In this document: piece by piece, positions 1 through 11,856 of the stretch
Layout of the letters: each line of letters opens with the position of its first letter
How positions within the stretch are numbered: the first letter of the stretch is position 1
Assembly (NCBI GenBank): GCA_026874595.1
Contig: CM049307.1
Location: 10,065,579 to 10,129,578 of the forward strand
Length of the DNA stretch: 64,000 nt
Source of the DNA: Sipunculus nudus
Lineage: Eukaryota > Annelida > Sipuncula > Golfingiida > Sipunculidae
Reading direction: 5' to 3'
Position numbers and translations under genes: made by a program
Notes under the pieces: generated by a model
The model's input: the letters and a program-made list of their open reading frames with translations, nothing else
What the model was told of the DNA's origin: nothing
Database searches by the model: none

Positions 1-75
1 ATGCTGTAAATATGAGCAGACTTAGTGATAATTAGTTCCTCTAAATTAAAACAACCTTATCACATTGACTAAATA

Positions 76-2129
76 AAACGGATATATCGGTGTGTTCAAT
101 TTTCTTTCACATTGCATCATTTCGTGACAAACCTATACATATCAGAATAAACATTCATCAGGGACACAGGCAGGGACAAATCAAGATATAAGACGAAAGA
201 CGACATTTATAGACGATCGCGTGGATGGGGAAATGGACTCGTTATCCTCCTAAAATCCTTGTTTCTGTATCGTTCAACAGACACCACGCTTCAGGGAACC
301 CGGAGCAAGCTATTTAATGCATGAAAAACAAGACAATTGAATCAATGGAGACGCCCGTCTACGCGGTTTGGAAAACAAACCTGTTGTTATTTTTATATCC
401 GTCCCGTTGAAGAGGAAGGGTATATTGTGTCCCCAGACCCATTAGGTATAGAACTCCCAAGACCACCAGTAAGACAGCGACGTCGATAATGAACTAATTA
501 TTTATGTCTTTGGGGTAATGGGCCTAGGTGTAGGTAAGCGATGGCGAGGTGGAGAGCGGTGTGATGTTGTGTGACAGACCTGTGATGTGATGGCGTCGGG
601 ACTTCAATTGTGTGCAAGTGGAAGGGCCAAATCGGTGTGCATTCTGTAAGTTATGGCATTTGACTGACGACAGTTATTCGATTAAATAGGGCTCGTGCTT
701 TCCATTTAATTATCACCGCTAAGGTGCATATCCCGTCTTTTTGTTGGGTGGTTTATTTGTTTGTTAGCATGATTACTCAAAACCACCTGGAAGCTGATTT
801 TCACGAATCACCGTAGAGAGATGGGGGATTTGCGGAGGTATGCGCTCTTCCCTTAGGCATGTCCTATAATTACTAATTGCCGTTATTCTGATATATTCTT
901 CACAACTTTCATTTTCTATTATCATGTATTTTATCTGGTAGTTAGGGAACCGTGTACTATACCACTTATGTTCTTGAACAAAGAACTGAGAGTAAATACT
1001 GTATTTTGCACGCACGTATGTCGTTGATGAAGTTACAGACATGTCGCAGGGCATGTGGGAAAGTGATACGAAACGTTCAGATAACTGTAATATCCTATAT
1101 TGATGTCTCAACAATTCTTGCCATAAAAACGATTGTATCTTGTCAGAAATATTAAAAATTATAAGTAAATAGAAATAATCTTGTACTCAAATTTTGTTTC
1201 TCTCACTTTTTTTTAACGATTTATATATTTTATGCATTGACTGATTGTATACTGTTGGAAACAGCTGTACAGGCAAAGGCAACCATTGACACATAGTTAA
1301 TTAAAGCAAACCATCGATTGCGGTAAAGCATGTTAAAGATGCTTTTATCTGTTTGCTCGTGAATGTTTCGGAGATTATATTTCGTTCCACACGCACTTTG
1401 TATAAATGACATTGTTTAATTAAATTTTTTACTCGGTTGAGCACAGTTACAAGAGGGATTAACTGATTTCGTGGACGTTCTCATTCAAGGCGTTTGAAGG
1501 TAACTAGGCTGTATACACTGATAAAAGAAATACCCTATGGATAATGAGGACAATGGAAACAAGTGACCCGGCCATGGATCATGACGCTTAGGTGACTAGT
1601 ATGACATTATAGCCAAACTTTCACAAAAGGAATTTTATCATCTGAAAACCAAACGGAGATTAACTTTAGATGTGATCGTGACCTTTGACCCATTGACACC
1701 AATGTGGACTGATTCTTCCTTAAGTGATGTCTCACATAAATACTGAGTCCAATCATGACTGGCCTTTACAGGTTGTACAAAAGAAGAATAAGATTTCTGA
1801 AGAATTGTTTTGATCGATTTCGTTCATATTTTGCATACTCACTTTGATATATGCAAGAGTAAATTAGAATGGCCTTTTCGTGCAAAAATATGCAGGTTCT
1901 ATCCATTGGCCCCATTCCCAAAACTGAGGAAAAATATTATATTTCCACATACTCAAGGTCAAGGTCACCGGTTTTGAAACTATTTCGAGAAAAAAAAAAT
2001 GTCGCCTTTCATCTTATATCTTGATTTGTCCCTGCCTGTGTCCCTGATGAATGTTTATTCTGATATGTATAGGTTTTTCACGAAATGATGCAATGTGAAA
2101 GAAAATTGAACACACCGATATATCCGTTT
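76..2129. mobile_element. Non-autonomous DNA element with ~130-bp terminal inverted repeats
   Basis: Positions 76-209 and 1996-2129 are near-identical reverse complements. Both outer ends begin AAACGGATATATCGG and both contain CAGGGACACAGGCAGGGAC. The interior has no convincing reading frame, so it looks like an internally deleted or non-autonomous DNA transposon or a large MITE. Around 1561 the interior carries a diverged copy of the CCATGGGTC/GACGCTCAG start motif of another repeat family in this window, so it may hold a nested insertion. I could not find a clear target-site duplication, and the superfamily is unknown. Confidence 0.75.
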
Positions 2130-2837
2130 CTCGAAATTCGGAAATAATAAAAACTAGTATTGGTCAATAAACATATAAGGTTTACCAGGAAACTAGATTA
2201 AAGCAGAGCTGAGTAACTGATACGATTCCTGTCATTTGACGTTTTAAATATAGAGGGAGAAATGTGTGAAAATAAATTTTTTTTATAAATTTTAAATAAT
2301 TTTGATTTTAGAAATATTTTATTGATGATTTCAGTTCAAAGTGCAGGGGGGGATCCAGTATTTAGAAGAGGGGGGGGGGGTTATAACCCGGTAGGATAAG
2401 TGAAAAAAACTTGAAAAGTCCTCAGGTCAGGAAAGGTTTTAACGAATTTAAAAAGGAGTAGCAGTGGTGAAGAATGGACCCCCTTAGTCCCCTTTGGATC
2501 CAAAACTGCAGTTTCCCCAGTTTTGCCATTTATGACTAAATGACAGAGGGGTGTCATTGACCTTGCTACGTAATACGTAAAAGTACTATAAAATATTACA
2601 GTTTATACTGTTTAAATTTACAGTGACTGTAAAATAAAAATAAAATAAAAAGACGGAAGCCAGAATTGCAAGTACATGTACATATACTGTAAAAAAAATA
2701 CGGTCATATACATGCATCTTACAGACTCCATTGGCAATCCCAGGGTGGCTGAACTGTGTGAAATATATTCAAGGGATGAACGGAACTAATTAATTACGCC
2801 AGATACAGTGCATGGAGAATTTTCGGACCATTTAAAT
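2130..2837. other. Intergenic stretch, no gene seen
   Basis: AT-rich DNA without a supported gene. At 2341-2390 it carries a GGGGGATCCAG...poly-G...ATAACCC segment, related to the GGATCC/poly-G repeat ends near 24400, 27070-27190, 41200 and 45720. Confidence 0.5.
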
Positions 2838-3736
2838 TAGTGGTGGGAGTCTGTTCCTTTTTCATAATCGATCATCGGTTCGGGCAAACCGATCGATGAT
2901 CGATTATTAATCGGTTCAGGCAAATATACAGAAATGAGCAATTATCTGTGAAACTGTCCTCTCTTAACCAGGCCCGCATGTCTAAGTAATTCTACCTGAC
3001 GAAAAGAAGTTTTAGCCTTTTTTTTATTTCCCTTTTATCACTATGATATGCTATTCAAAGTTTCATTTTAATAAATAATAGTAATCAAGAGTTAAACCAC
3101 AGTCCAGGACATCATCTTGCTGGACCTTATGAATACTCCCTCGTATCATTTTAACTTGACCACCAACAAGTACTTTCATTTTATAACAATTATGATGACT
3201 GCCGACATGCATACTGGTTTCACAGGCCTGCCAGGAAAAATTACAGGCCAATATAATTTTTGGTAAAAATTAAAAAAAAGTAATAGAAAGCTAAAAATAT
3301 AAATACTCATGGCGGCAGCGGCACTTGACATTAGTTGAGGAGATTATTTCTAAGAGAATCTCGCAAAATTGGCATAGACCTGGAGAATTATGGAGCATTT
3401 TAACGCGATCCCGCCCATATTTTGCAATGAACATCTCGTTAGAAAACTCTCCGCTAATTCTGCAGCTCCCTGCCAGTTCACAGAGGTTTAATAAGTCCTC
3501 CGTTCTCTCATCTACCGTGTCATACTCAGTTATACACGGAGGTTATTTGGGACGAATACTCACTATATGAAGCGCGGAATGTTGTAAAAATGGAAGAATT
3601 TTTGCCTATAATATAAAAACATTCTGGTAAAAACAATGAGTAAGGTGTAATCGACAGTTGCCTTCGGTAATCGAGCGCTTGAAAGTGGCAGCAAACCGAC
3701 TGAGTTTCGAAAAAAAACTCGATCGGCCCACCACTA
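2838..3736 (+). mobile_element. hAT-type MITE, copy A
   Basis: The 899-bp element begins TAGTGGTGGG and ends CCCACCACTA. The 10-bp inverted termini with 8-bp flanks (ATTTAAAT and ATTCAGAT, 6 of 8 identical) fit a diverged hAT target duplication. Near the left end it holds a palindromic block around ATCGATCATCGGTT. The same element occurs inverted at 34236-35132 with almost the same length (897 bp). The short open frame inside is shared with copy B only as non-coding similarity, so no transposase is encoded. Confidence 0.85.
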
Positions 3737-4192
3737 ATTCAGATTAGCGCCAGATCGGCCCTCTGACATTATGGCCAGATCACTGGCTTGTAGGGGGTCC
3801 TAACTGAGTCGTGTTTGTCACGGCTACATTCAGATTGGCTCTTTGAAATCACAACCTGTGGGAGATGGCTTTTACGATTAATTGAAATCAATACAATATT
3901 TAAAGATGCAGGGATCTGATTCGTTTTTTGTGGATATAGGTGACACATTCCTGAAGATGATATTTGTGTAATATATACATAGTATTTACCTGGAAGCCGA
4001 GAAGTATACACAGATACCAGGGTGGAGTCTCATCAATCGTGTAATGAAGTGTCTTCTCAGAAACTTCATCTGTCTGTTGTTTCTCCTGTCATAAATAAAC
4101 AGTACACAGGGGTGATTAAGTGTACAGAAAGGGAGGGGTTTAACGTTTACACCGAGGGATTATTACCCTAAAATGTCAGGAAAAAGATTTAG
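3737..4192. other. Intergenic stretch with a short dispersed repeat
   Basis: No gene seen. The block near 3745-3790, containing TCTGACATTATGGCCAGATC, recurs near 35705-35750, and the GTGTTTGTCACGGCTA block recurs near 37395. These look like scraps of an old repeat. Confidence 0.5.
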
Positions 4193-4235
4193 TATGGAGC
4201 CCCTAAAGTGACATACGTGATATTTTTTTTCTAGG

Positions 4236-4725
4236 TAAATATCGCGTTCCTTCGCGATCTTTTCGCGTTCCCTCGCGATCTTTCGCGTTCCCTCGCGATC
4301 TTTTCGCGTTCCCTCGCGATAATTTCGCGTTCACTCGCGATAATATCGCGTTCACTCGCGATCTTTTCGCGTTCCCTCGCGATCTTTTCGCGTTCCCTCG
4401 CGATAATTTCGCGTTCCCTCGCGATCTTATCGCGTTCCCTCGCGATCTTTTCTCATTCCCTCGCGATCTTTTTGCGTTCCCTCGCGATAATTTCGCGTTC
4501 CCTCGCGATCTTTTCGGGTTCTTTTGCGATAATTTCGCGTTCCCTCGCGATAATTTCGCGTTCCCTCGCGATCTTTTCGCGTTCCCTCGCGATCTTTTCG
4601 CGTTCCCTCGCGATCTTTTCGCGTTCCCTTGCGATCTTTTCGCGTTCCCTCGCGATCTTTTTGCGTTCCCTCGCGATCTTTTCGCGTTCCCTCGCGATCT
4701 TTTCGCGTTCCTTCGCGATCTTACA
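4236..4725. repeat. 21-bp minisatellite, left arm
   Basis: About 23 units of TTCGCGTTCCCTCGCGATCTT, with variants that swap the last bases for ATAAT or add one T. Each unit contains the CpG palindrome TCGCGA. Because the unit is seven codons long, several frames stay open and translate into artificial heptad repeats; these are not genes. Confidence 0.95.
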
Positions 4726-4893
4726 AATGATCAGTAGGCTGGTTCCCTGCTCCCCTATATCTAGCATACAACATCTAGCATACAAAAATTGGACGCGGGA
4801 ACCAGTACAACAGTTATCTGTGTCTCGTTCTGTGTCTTTAACACCACCATGCTCCACCTCTTAGATGTACACTCGATGTCAGGTAAACAAAGC

Positions 4894-5580
4894 GATACTT
4901 GAATAAGAGAGATTAGACTTTTTGCCATGTTTCTGATATATGTTATCTATTCCCCATTTATTCATTTTTAATTTTTTTTTGCAAACCTCTTTTTATTTTT
5001 TTTTAGCAATTAGATTATCAAATTATTCGTTTCTATCTCTTTGTTTATTAACAGTCAGACCAAACAACGGATCAACAATGTCAACCTGGAACAGGCCCAT
5101 ATCCCGATGTAATTTACTGAAATTGATAATACTTTTGACGTCAGTTATTGGTTCAGACCCATTTAAAGATGGGTCAGGCCAAATTACCAATCAACAATAT
5201 CAACTTTGCACATGCCCATCTCCCTATGTTCATTTACTGATATTGGTAATATTTTATACACATTTGTTATCTATAAAATAAGACAAAAAATACAAAAAAT
5301 ATACACATATTTAAATTTATTTAAATTTATTTAAAAAATAAAGATAAAAATTATTGTACAAGGTATAGAACCTTTGCAGGTTTATACCTTTCCACCCATC
5401 AGCTACTTTCCACATATAATACCATAAAATATACAAATTATAATAATCGTAGATGAGAACTATTATTTATTTCATCTTTTTCTTTCTTTCTTTTAATTCA
5501 AAGTTGTAGGAATGCATCGGCAGATCATGATCGGATATTGGGTCGGTCCTTCTTAAGATCGGAAGATGGCGCGCGACATT

Positions 5581-5631
<51 letters not shown>

Positions 5632-7199
5632 AGACCAAACAAAAACTTAAATGCGCAATTTAAGAACTTTATTTTTAATCATACCCAGTATTGACCCCCC
5701 CCCCCCCAGCCTAAATTCTGAAAATTTCTGGATCCCCCACTGGTTTGAATTTATCATTCTGAAATGTTCTGAACTTTTGATGTCCTAATTAGTGCTATAT
5801 AATCATAATACAAGATATGAAAAGTGCGACGCGAAAGAGACCGATTTGTGCTCGGACAGACAAGGGGTGATCACTAATGCTCTGATTACCTATGGTCAAC
5901 TGAGCTAAAAAAAAAAATGCATGTATTGTCCAAGAAGCATGCGGAAGGTCCAATTTGGTTTGGTCAGGTTCACTAAAATGTTTTTACTTTACCAATAATT
6001 CTGTTTTACGTTAACGGCTATAGGGAAATCTGTTACATTATCGTTTGATTTTGCATTACATTATTGGTTAGTGATAAGTTATCGGTCATTTATTTATTAC
6101 GTTATCAGTTGGTTTTACATTATCAGTTGTAACAGTGCCATAATTATTTTGGAAGTTCTACAGAAGGCCTTAGGCCACATCTGTTCTTCTTCTTCTGATA
6201 CTAAAGACTAGTATGCAGATATTCCAGTGTCCAGAGGGTTATTTTACCCTGGATCATTTTTATACCCACCTTGTCTCATTAATGTATTTTTGTAAATGTG
6301 GTTCTCCATTAAGAAACAGAAATATTTACCTTATATGCCGACCCCACATCAGTGAATACAAAACCACAAGTGTGCCCTGGGAGGACCGACACATTCTTCA
6401 ATTGCCAGTCGATAAACAAATGAAGCACAGAACCGACCTTTAGAGAATAAGAATAAAACTGCTTATTTTGATATCTGGGCCCTGTTTCTTGACTTTTAAT
6501 TAGTACAAGCCAGGTGTACATTTTCCTGGATTGTTTTGCCTCCTTTCGAGTTTGACATTTGCAAACTTTACTTTTGGCATTTACAATTACTCTTTTATTA
6601 AAGATTTCTTTGGTGGAGATAACCGCCACCATTTTCAATATTTTTATATTAACATCTGCAGAATTCCATTCCGCTTTCGGATTACGTGACACGGCATTAT
6701 CGCAGGCTTCCTCTGATTTTTTTTTTCCTGGCGGTAACCAGGCCCGGTGACCACTGCACTTGCGAGCCCTGGGTGCTTAATCTATCCCACTGCTGGGTCG
6801 AACCCCCGAAGCAGGGCCGGCGAGCATGATCTTCCCATTAAGTCAATTTTAGTCTCTTACACCATCTTCAGAGAGATATTACTCACAAACCATCAATTAA
6901 TAATAATGGTTAACATTTTGATTCATAGAATTATTTCATGCGAATTTTTAATAGAGAATCACTTGTTAATTTTCCGCAATTTTAAATGAAGAAATATTAG
7001 AAGGAAAGATGATAGATATATGATAAAAATGCCTGAAAATGTATGTATTTTCTGAAATGACATTATTGTTAAATATAATTGGGATATGTGATATATCGTG
7101 TTTCTGTAATAAATTATAAGACCAACAACGAAGGCGTCATTTCTATAAAGCAGATCAAATAATTTTAAGACATTCCGATTATTTTAAGTATGTCTTAGG
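4894..7199. other. Spacer of the foldback element, no gene seen
   Basis: AT-rich spacer between the inverted arms. It includes a (TA)n tract at 5581-5628, a poly-C run at about 5694-5708 next to a TGGATCC remnant, and a degenerate copy of the CTGAGCTAAAA hairpin end near 5870-5910. A GGTCGAACCCCC block near 6797 resembles a pol III B box in reverse orientation, but no tRNA fold was found. Confidence 0.5.
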
Positions 7200-7369
7200 T
7201 TGTTTCCAGATCGTTGTGTTGACCTGACATCGAGCGTATATCTTTTTGGAGCATAGTGGTGTTAAAGACACAGAGAACGAGACACAGTAAACTGTTGTAC
7301 TGGTTCCCGCGTCCATTTATTTGCATGTATGCCAGATATAGGGGAGCAGGGAACCAGCCTAGCCGAACA

Positions 7370-8282
7370 GATCGCAAGGGAACGCGAAAAAGATCGCGAG
7401 GGAACGCGAAAAGATCGCGAGGGAACGCAAAAAGATCGCGAGGGAACGCGATATTATCGCGAGGGAACGCAAAAAGAACGTGGGGGAACGCGAAAAGATC
7501 GCGAGGGAACGTGAAATTATCGCGAGGGAACGCGAAAAGATCGCGAGGGAACGCGAAAAAGATCGCGAAGGAACGCGAAAAGATCGCGAGGAAACACAAT
7601 ATTATCGCGAGGGAACACGAAAAGATCGCGAGGGAACACGAAAAGATCGCGAGGGAACACGAAAAAGATCGCGAGGGAACGCGAAAAGATCGCGAGGCAA
7701 CGCGAAAAGACCGCGAGGGAATGCGAAAAAAGATTGCGAGGGAACGCGAAAAAGATGGCGAGGGAACGTGAAAAGATCGCGAGGGAATGCGATATTATCG
7801 CGAGGGAACGCGAAAAGATCACGAGGGAACGCGAAAAAGATCGCGAAGGAACACGAAAAAGATCGTGAGGGAACGCAAAAAAATCGTGAGGGAATGCGAA
7901 AAGATCGGGAGGGAACGCGAAAGGATCGCTAAAAATGCGAAAAGATCGTGAGGGAACGCGAAAAAGATCGCGAGGGAACGTGAAAAAGATTGCGAGGGAA
8001 CGCGAAAAGAATGCGAGGGAACGCGAAAAGATCGCGGGGGGACGCGAAAAGATAGCAAGGGAACACAAAAAAATCGCTAGGGAACGCGAAAAGATAGCGA
8101 GGGAACACAAAAAAGATCGCTAGGGAACGCGAAAAGATCGCGAGGAAACACGAAAAGATCGCAAGGGAACGCGAAATTATTGCGAGGGAACGCGAAAAGA
8201 TCGTGAGGGAACCCGAAAAGATCGAGAGGGAACACAAAAAGATCGCAAGGGGACGCGAAAAGATCGTGAGGGAACGCGATAT
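7370..8282. repeat. 21-bp minisatellite, right arm (inverted)
   Basis: About 43 units of AAGATCGCGAGGGAACGCGAA, the reverse complement of the left-arm unit, with more base changes towards the outer edge (TCGTGAGGG, ACACGAAAA). It is nearly twice as long as the left array, so the arms have expanded unequally after the inversion formed. Confidence 0.95.
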
Positions 8283-8446
8283 TTACCCAGAAAAAAATAT
8301 CACGTATGTCACTTTAGGGGCTCCATAGTTTAGGCTTAATATTTCAGGAAAACGATAAAAAAAGTTTTCTTGGAATTGAATAAATTACCTCAACCATCCA
8401 GAATCCAGCACCTGTGGTAAATTCAGCCCCATATATATATATATAT

Positions 8447-8643
8447 TGTTACAGAACCTAATATAAACAGATCATGTATCCGTGATGAACACAAATTTTG
8501 TTTAAGAGATAAATGACTTCTTTATTCATTCCCTTAGACATTTCACGCTGCCTAGTGTTACAGAATCTGATTTTCTTTCATCTCCATTACCAAATTTGTG
8601 TTTATCACGCATACGTGATCTGTTTATATTAGGTTCCGTAACA
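8447..8643. mobile_element. 197-bp MITE inserted in (TA)n, TGTTAC termini
   Basis: Inverted termini of roughly 55 bp begin TGTTACAGAACCTAATATAA on the left and end with the complementary TTATATTAGGTTCCGTAACA on the right. ATAT flanks both sides, consistent with a 4-bp duplication but weak because it lies in TA repeats. The termini and target resemble the Ginger-like elements at 17296 and 47992 (TGTTACAG...). Confidence 0.75.
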
Positions 8644-8655
8644 ATATATATATAT

Positions 8656-8687
<32 letters not shown>

Positions 8688-10848
8688 CATTTATATATAA
8701 TATTTATTTATATAACAGAACAAAATAGTTGTTTTTATAAAACTTGACTTCCAAACCTTCAGGCAACAATACCTTTGCATGTGCATTCAAAACGTGTTGT
8801 AAAACGTCGTCAATGCTTAAAATATCAAATATATAGGCCAAAAATTTTTCATCAGCTGTACGCCGTTATGCAAAACAGCGTCGTAAGGACCCTTTGTCGA
8901 TCGAAATGCTGTGTATACCATGTACCAAATGCAAGTTACTGTTATAACTGTTAATCACAGAATTGCATGATGGGATGCTGATACATATCTAGTTAGCAAC
9001 CCGAAGGGTCTTGACTGTCGGCCAGTTTCGTACATTTCTTATCTAAACAAGTGGCCACTTCGCCAAAGAACTGGGGAGTTGACTGAGTTAGGCATGGCTT
9101 ATGGTTTCTGGCATGAGGCGTCACCAGTCTGTACAGAGATCAAGCTTTCCAAGTTCTATTATTATAAAGGCATACATCAGTTCAGGTCAATATCTCCAAT
9201 CTCTCTTTATATGAATTTGAATTTTTCCAAACTGGACAAGGGCCGTATCCAGATAGGGACAAAGGGGGCAGCTGCCCCCATATTATTTTTTCTAATGTCA
9301 AGAATTCAAACCAATTCTGGTTCCTTTTACCCAAATATCTTTATCCCATCTCTTGTTCCTTTTTATTAATGTAAAATCTGATTATCCATATGGGTAGATT
9401 CTGCCCTAGCTTGTGCCCCAGGTATGTACACAGTATCAGCTCAGTCTACTGGGGAGTCGTTAAACTTTTGTGATGAACAATTCTATCATAATGTCAAGAC
9501 AGTGTTGATATCCACATTTCTTCTCAGTCTACGTGCCTCTAGTGATAACAACTGGGACTTTATTTCTCAGTTGTGTGTGTTGAGTAATATATGTCAGTAT
9601 TGTGAAGTTTTAGAGATAAGGGGATTAAATATAATAAAATTATTTACAGCGAGAACGGTAGGAAATATACTTGTATGCTTAATATTTAAACTGATAACCT
9701 TAGAAATGTCTGCTTTAAAATTGTGCGTATTGCTCAATGTGTAATGATATGTGTTTGAAATCAGGTCAGCATTCTGTTGAATCTTCATGTTAATATTGAT
9801 TTGACAATTACATCTTAAATTTCGAGAAAGTTTTTAAAAAGGTTTATTTGGTTCACGCTTCATACCATGCCCGCCTATGGTTCTAAATCGTGTGAGGGGG
9901 AAAACCCCTCCGATAGTTCACAACACTTGCAAAAGGCTCCCCCCCCCCCCCCCCCACCCACCCAGCCCGCTTCAAAACGTTCAAAAGCCTATGTACAGGG
10001 ATGTACCAGTGGATGGAAAAAAGGTGTAAAGGAGTTTGCACTCAAAAAAGCCAGGAGATGGTTCTCCCTGACATCTTTAATGATTCAGAAGATTGAAGAG
10101 GAAACAATGAGCATACACGTACAGTAAGAAATAAAGCATGCTTTATAAATGACAACTGTTTAGTGAAATATTTCTTACTATTAAATGTATGGAGAACACG
10201 GTTCCAAGATATCAGTTTCTTTAAATCGAGAGCTTCTCGGGCCTCAGTGGCTCTGTTCACGGAGTGTGTATGTGTGTGTGGGGGGGGGGTTTTAGGTAGC
10301 CTCTGGCCCCTAGCATTCAGGGCCTACATACCTCCTTGATGCAGCCCAGTAGACACACACACAGAGTGAGATGAAACTGTATTCAACCACTCCTGAGATA
10401 TACAGATCTGATTTTCATCCAAAATAAACTCACGGATGGACGCTACGAAAGTTCAGAGGTCATGCCAAAATGATATAGGGCACCAGTTCATACGTGACAA
10501 TAAAATGGTACATGATACAAAGTTTCCGGAAATTTATTCGTCCTTTTTGTAGAACATCTTGGTTTTGGCAAAGTACAATAAGGTAAACGTTGGGCAGACA
10601 AGATTTTGAGCCTGTGTGGCCTTAGCATGGTCCTGGTTCTCGGATCCTATAGCGCATAGTAGGCTGGGAACCATGCTAGTTTGGCCCCTGTGTGCCTTTA
10701 TATTGACTTGGGCGAATTGTTTTACTTTTCATAATTAAGATACAGGTCGGGACATTTTAGAACCGCCTGCACGCAAGTACACATAGCCAAACGACATATT
10801 GATATCAAAGAAAATTTAACTTACGGACCAACATATAATACTTAACAA
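8644..10848. other. Intergenic stretch, no gene seen
   Basis: Begins with a (TA)n tract to about 8695. There is a poly-C run near 9939-9955 and a G-run near 10280. Short open frames here have no recognisable motif. The ACCACTCCTGAGATAT block near 10388 matches the repeat units around 47170 and 47450. Confidence 0.5.
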
Positions 10849-11856
10849 TAACTAGTGGCCCATGGGCCATGACGCTCAGCTGAATTCAAGGAATGTTGAA
10901 CAATGAGCAAAATAACTGCCAGAGTGCAAACAAATCATGAATTTTGTGATGATTCCTTAGAAATGGGTTTCAGTGGGCTTTTGGACAGATGACAACTTCA
11001 TTTGAATGTCTCATAAATAGAAAGAAAATGCTTTAAAATTTGAAAAAAATACAGGTAGTGCCACCTGTCTGCGGGAACTGATGAAACTCTCCATGAACAA
11101 TATATATCCCAAGAATCATGGCTATCAAGGCATTAGTTATTCAGATACTGGAGCTTTTGTTTGTATCAAATTTTTAATTATTCTTGGGGGTATTTACGAG
11201 CCCTATAGCTCAGAGGATATGGGTAACAGATACCTAATTTCAGATTTCGATGAAGACTTTTCATGGGCCTACCTAGATGTCAAGTATGAAGATTCTAGGT
11301 CAAGTGGTTATGATTTGTGCCCTGTTACAAGATGAGGCTTTATTTGAAAGTTTCAAAAAGAGAAAAAAATGCGTACAAATCCACAGAGATTTTTCATGGA
11401 CCTCCCTGGATATTAAGTTTGAAGATTTTAGGTCCATTGCAATTTCAGTTTCATTGCAGGTCTGAAAAAAAAGAGAAAAAAATTCGTAAAACTTGAAAAA
11501 ATACAGGTGGCGCCACCAGTCTGCAGGAAGTGATGGAACATCCCATGATCAATATTCATGCAAAGAATCATGGTGATCAACGCAGTAGTTATTCAGATAC
11601 TGAGCTTTTGTATCAAATTTTGCATTATTCTGGGGGGGGGGGGGGTACTTCGGAGCCCCATAGCTAGAAGGATATGGGTAACAGAGACCTAATTTCAGGT
11701 TTCCAAGGAGATTTTTCATGGACCTCCCTGGATGTCAAGTGAGAAGATTCCAGGTCCAGCGGTTACGATTTGTGCCCTGTTAACGGACGGCCGGACAGAC
11801 GACGGACAAAGGGTGATCGCTATAGCTCAGATGACTTTCAGTCAGCTGAGCTAAAA
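10849..11856 (+). repeat. Hairpin-ended dispersed repeat with internal duplication
   Basis: Begins with the imperfect palindrome GGCCCATGGGCC followed by ATGACGCTCAGCTG. It ends TAGCTCAGATGACT...AGTCAGCTGAGCTAAAA, an 8+5 bp hairpin at 11823-11853. Inside, two related units of about 450 bp each begin with a palindromic GGTGGCGCCACC-type motif (11052 and 11506) and end with TTTTTCATGGACCTCCCTGG-type sequence. Similar start and end modules occur at 42847-45272, 24471, 26455-27067, 51960-52533 and 54222. It encodes nothing recognisable; a non-autonomous DNA element is likely. Confidence 0.7.

Larger units (their letters stand above)
4193..8327. mobile_element. Foldback-like element with minisatellite arms
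   Basis: Two large arms, 4193-4893 and 7200-8327, are inverted copies around a ~2.3-kb spacer. The outer edges share TATGGAGCCCCTAAAGTG and ACATACGTGATATTTTTT. The bulk of each arm is a ~21-bp minisatellite. The inner edges share a CTCGATGTCAGGT block, a TGGTTCCC block and a CTGTGTCTC-type block. Unique inner and outer borders on both sides show that this is one symmetrical structure, not two independent satellites. The general form matches foldback transposons. The spacer has no recognisable transposase. Flanking TTTAG lies on both sides but is offset by one base, so the target duplication is uncertain. Confidence 0.75.

Noticed and set aside
3325-3570. 81-codon frame shared with the one at 34303-34557
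   Set aside because: Similarity comes from the two hAT MITE copies; the frames diverge by shifts and have no transposase motif.
4453-4864. Open frames on both strands giving EKIARER-type or RSLAIFS-type heptad proteins
   Set aside because: They are translations of the 21-bp minisatellite, which stays open because 21 is a multiple of three. They end at the repeat edge and appear on both strands.
6730-6860. tRNA-derived SINE suggested by GGTTCGACCC on the minus strand
   Set aside because: B-box-like word only; no convincing A box at the right distance and no cloverleaf.
7256-8237. Several long basic, Arg/Glu-rich open frames
   Set aside because: Same artefact in the right minisatellite arm; multiple overlapping frames on both strands, no start context, no non-repeat domain.
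7370-8282. CRISPR-like array
   Set aside because: Units are contiguous 21-mers without unique spacers, in a eukaryotic genome.
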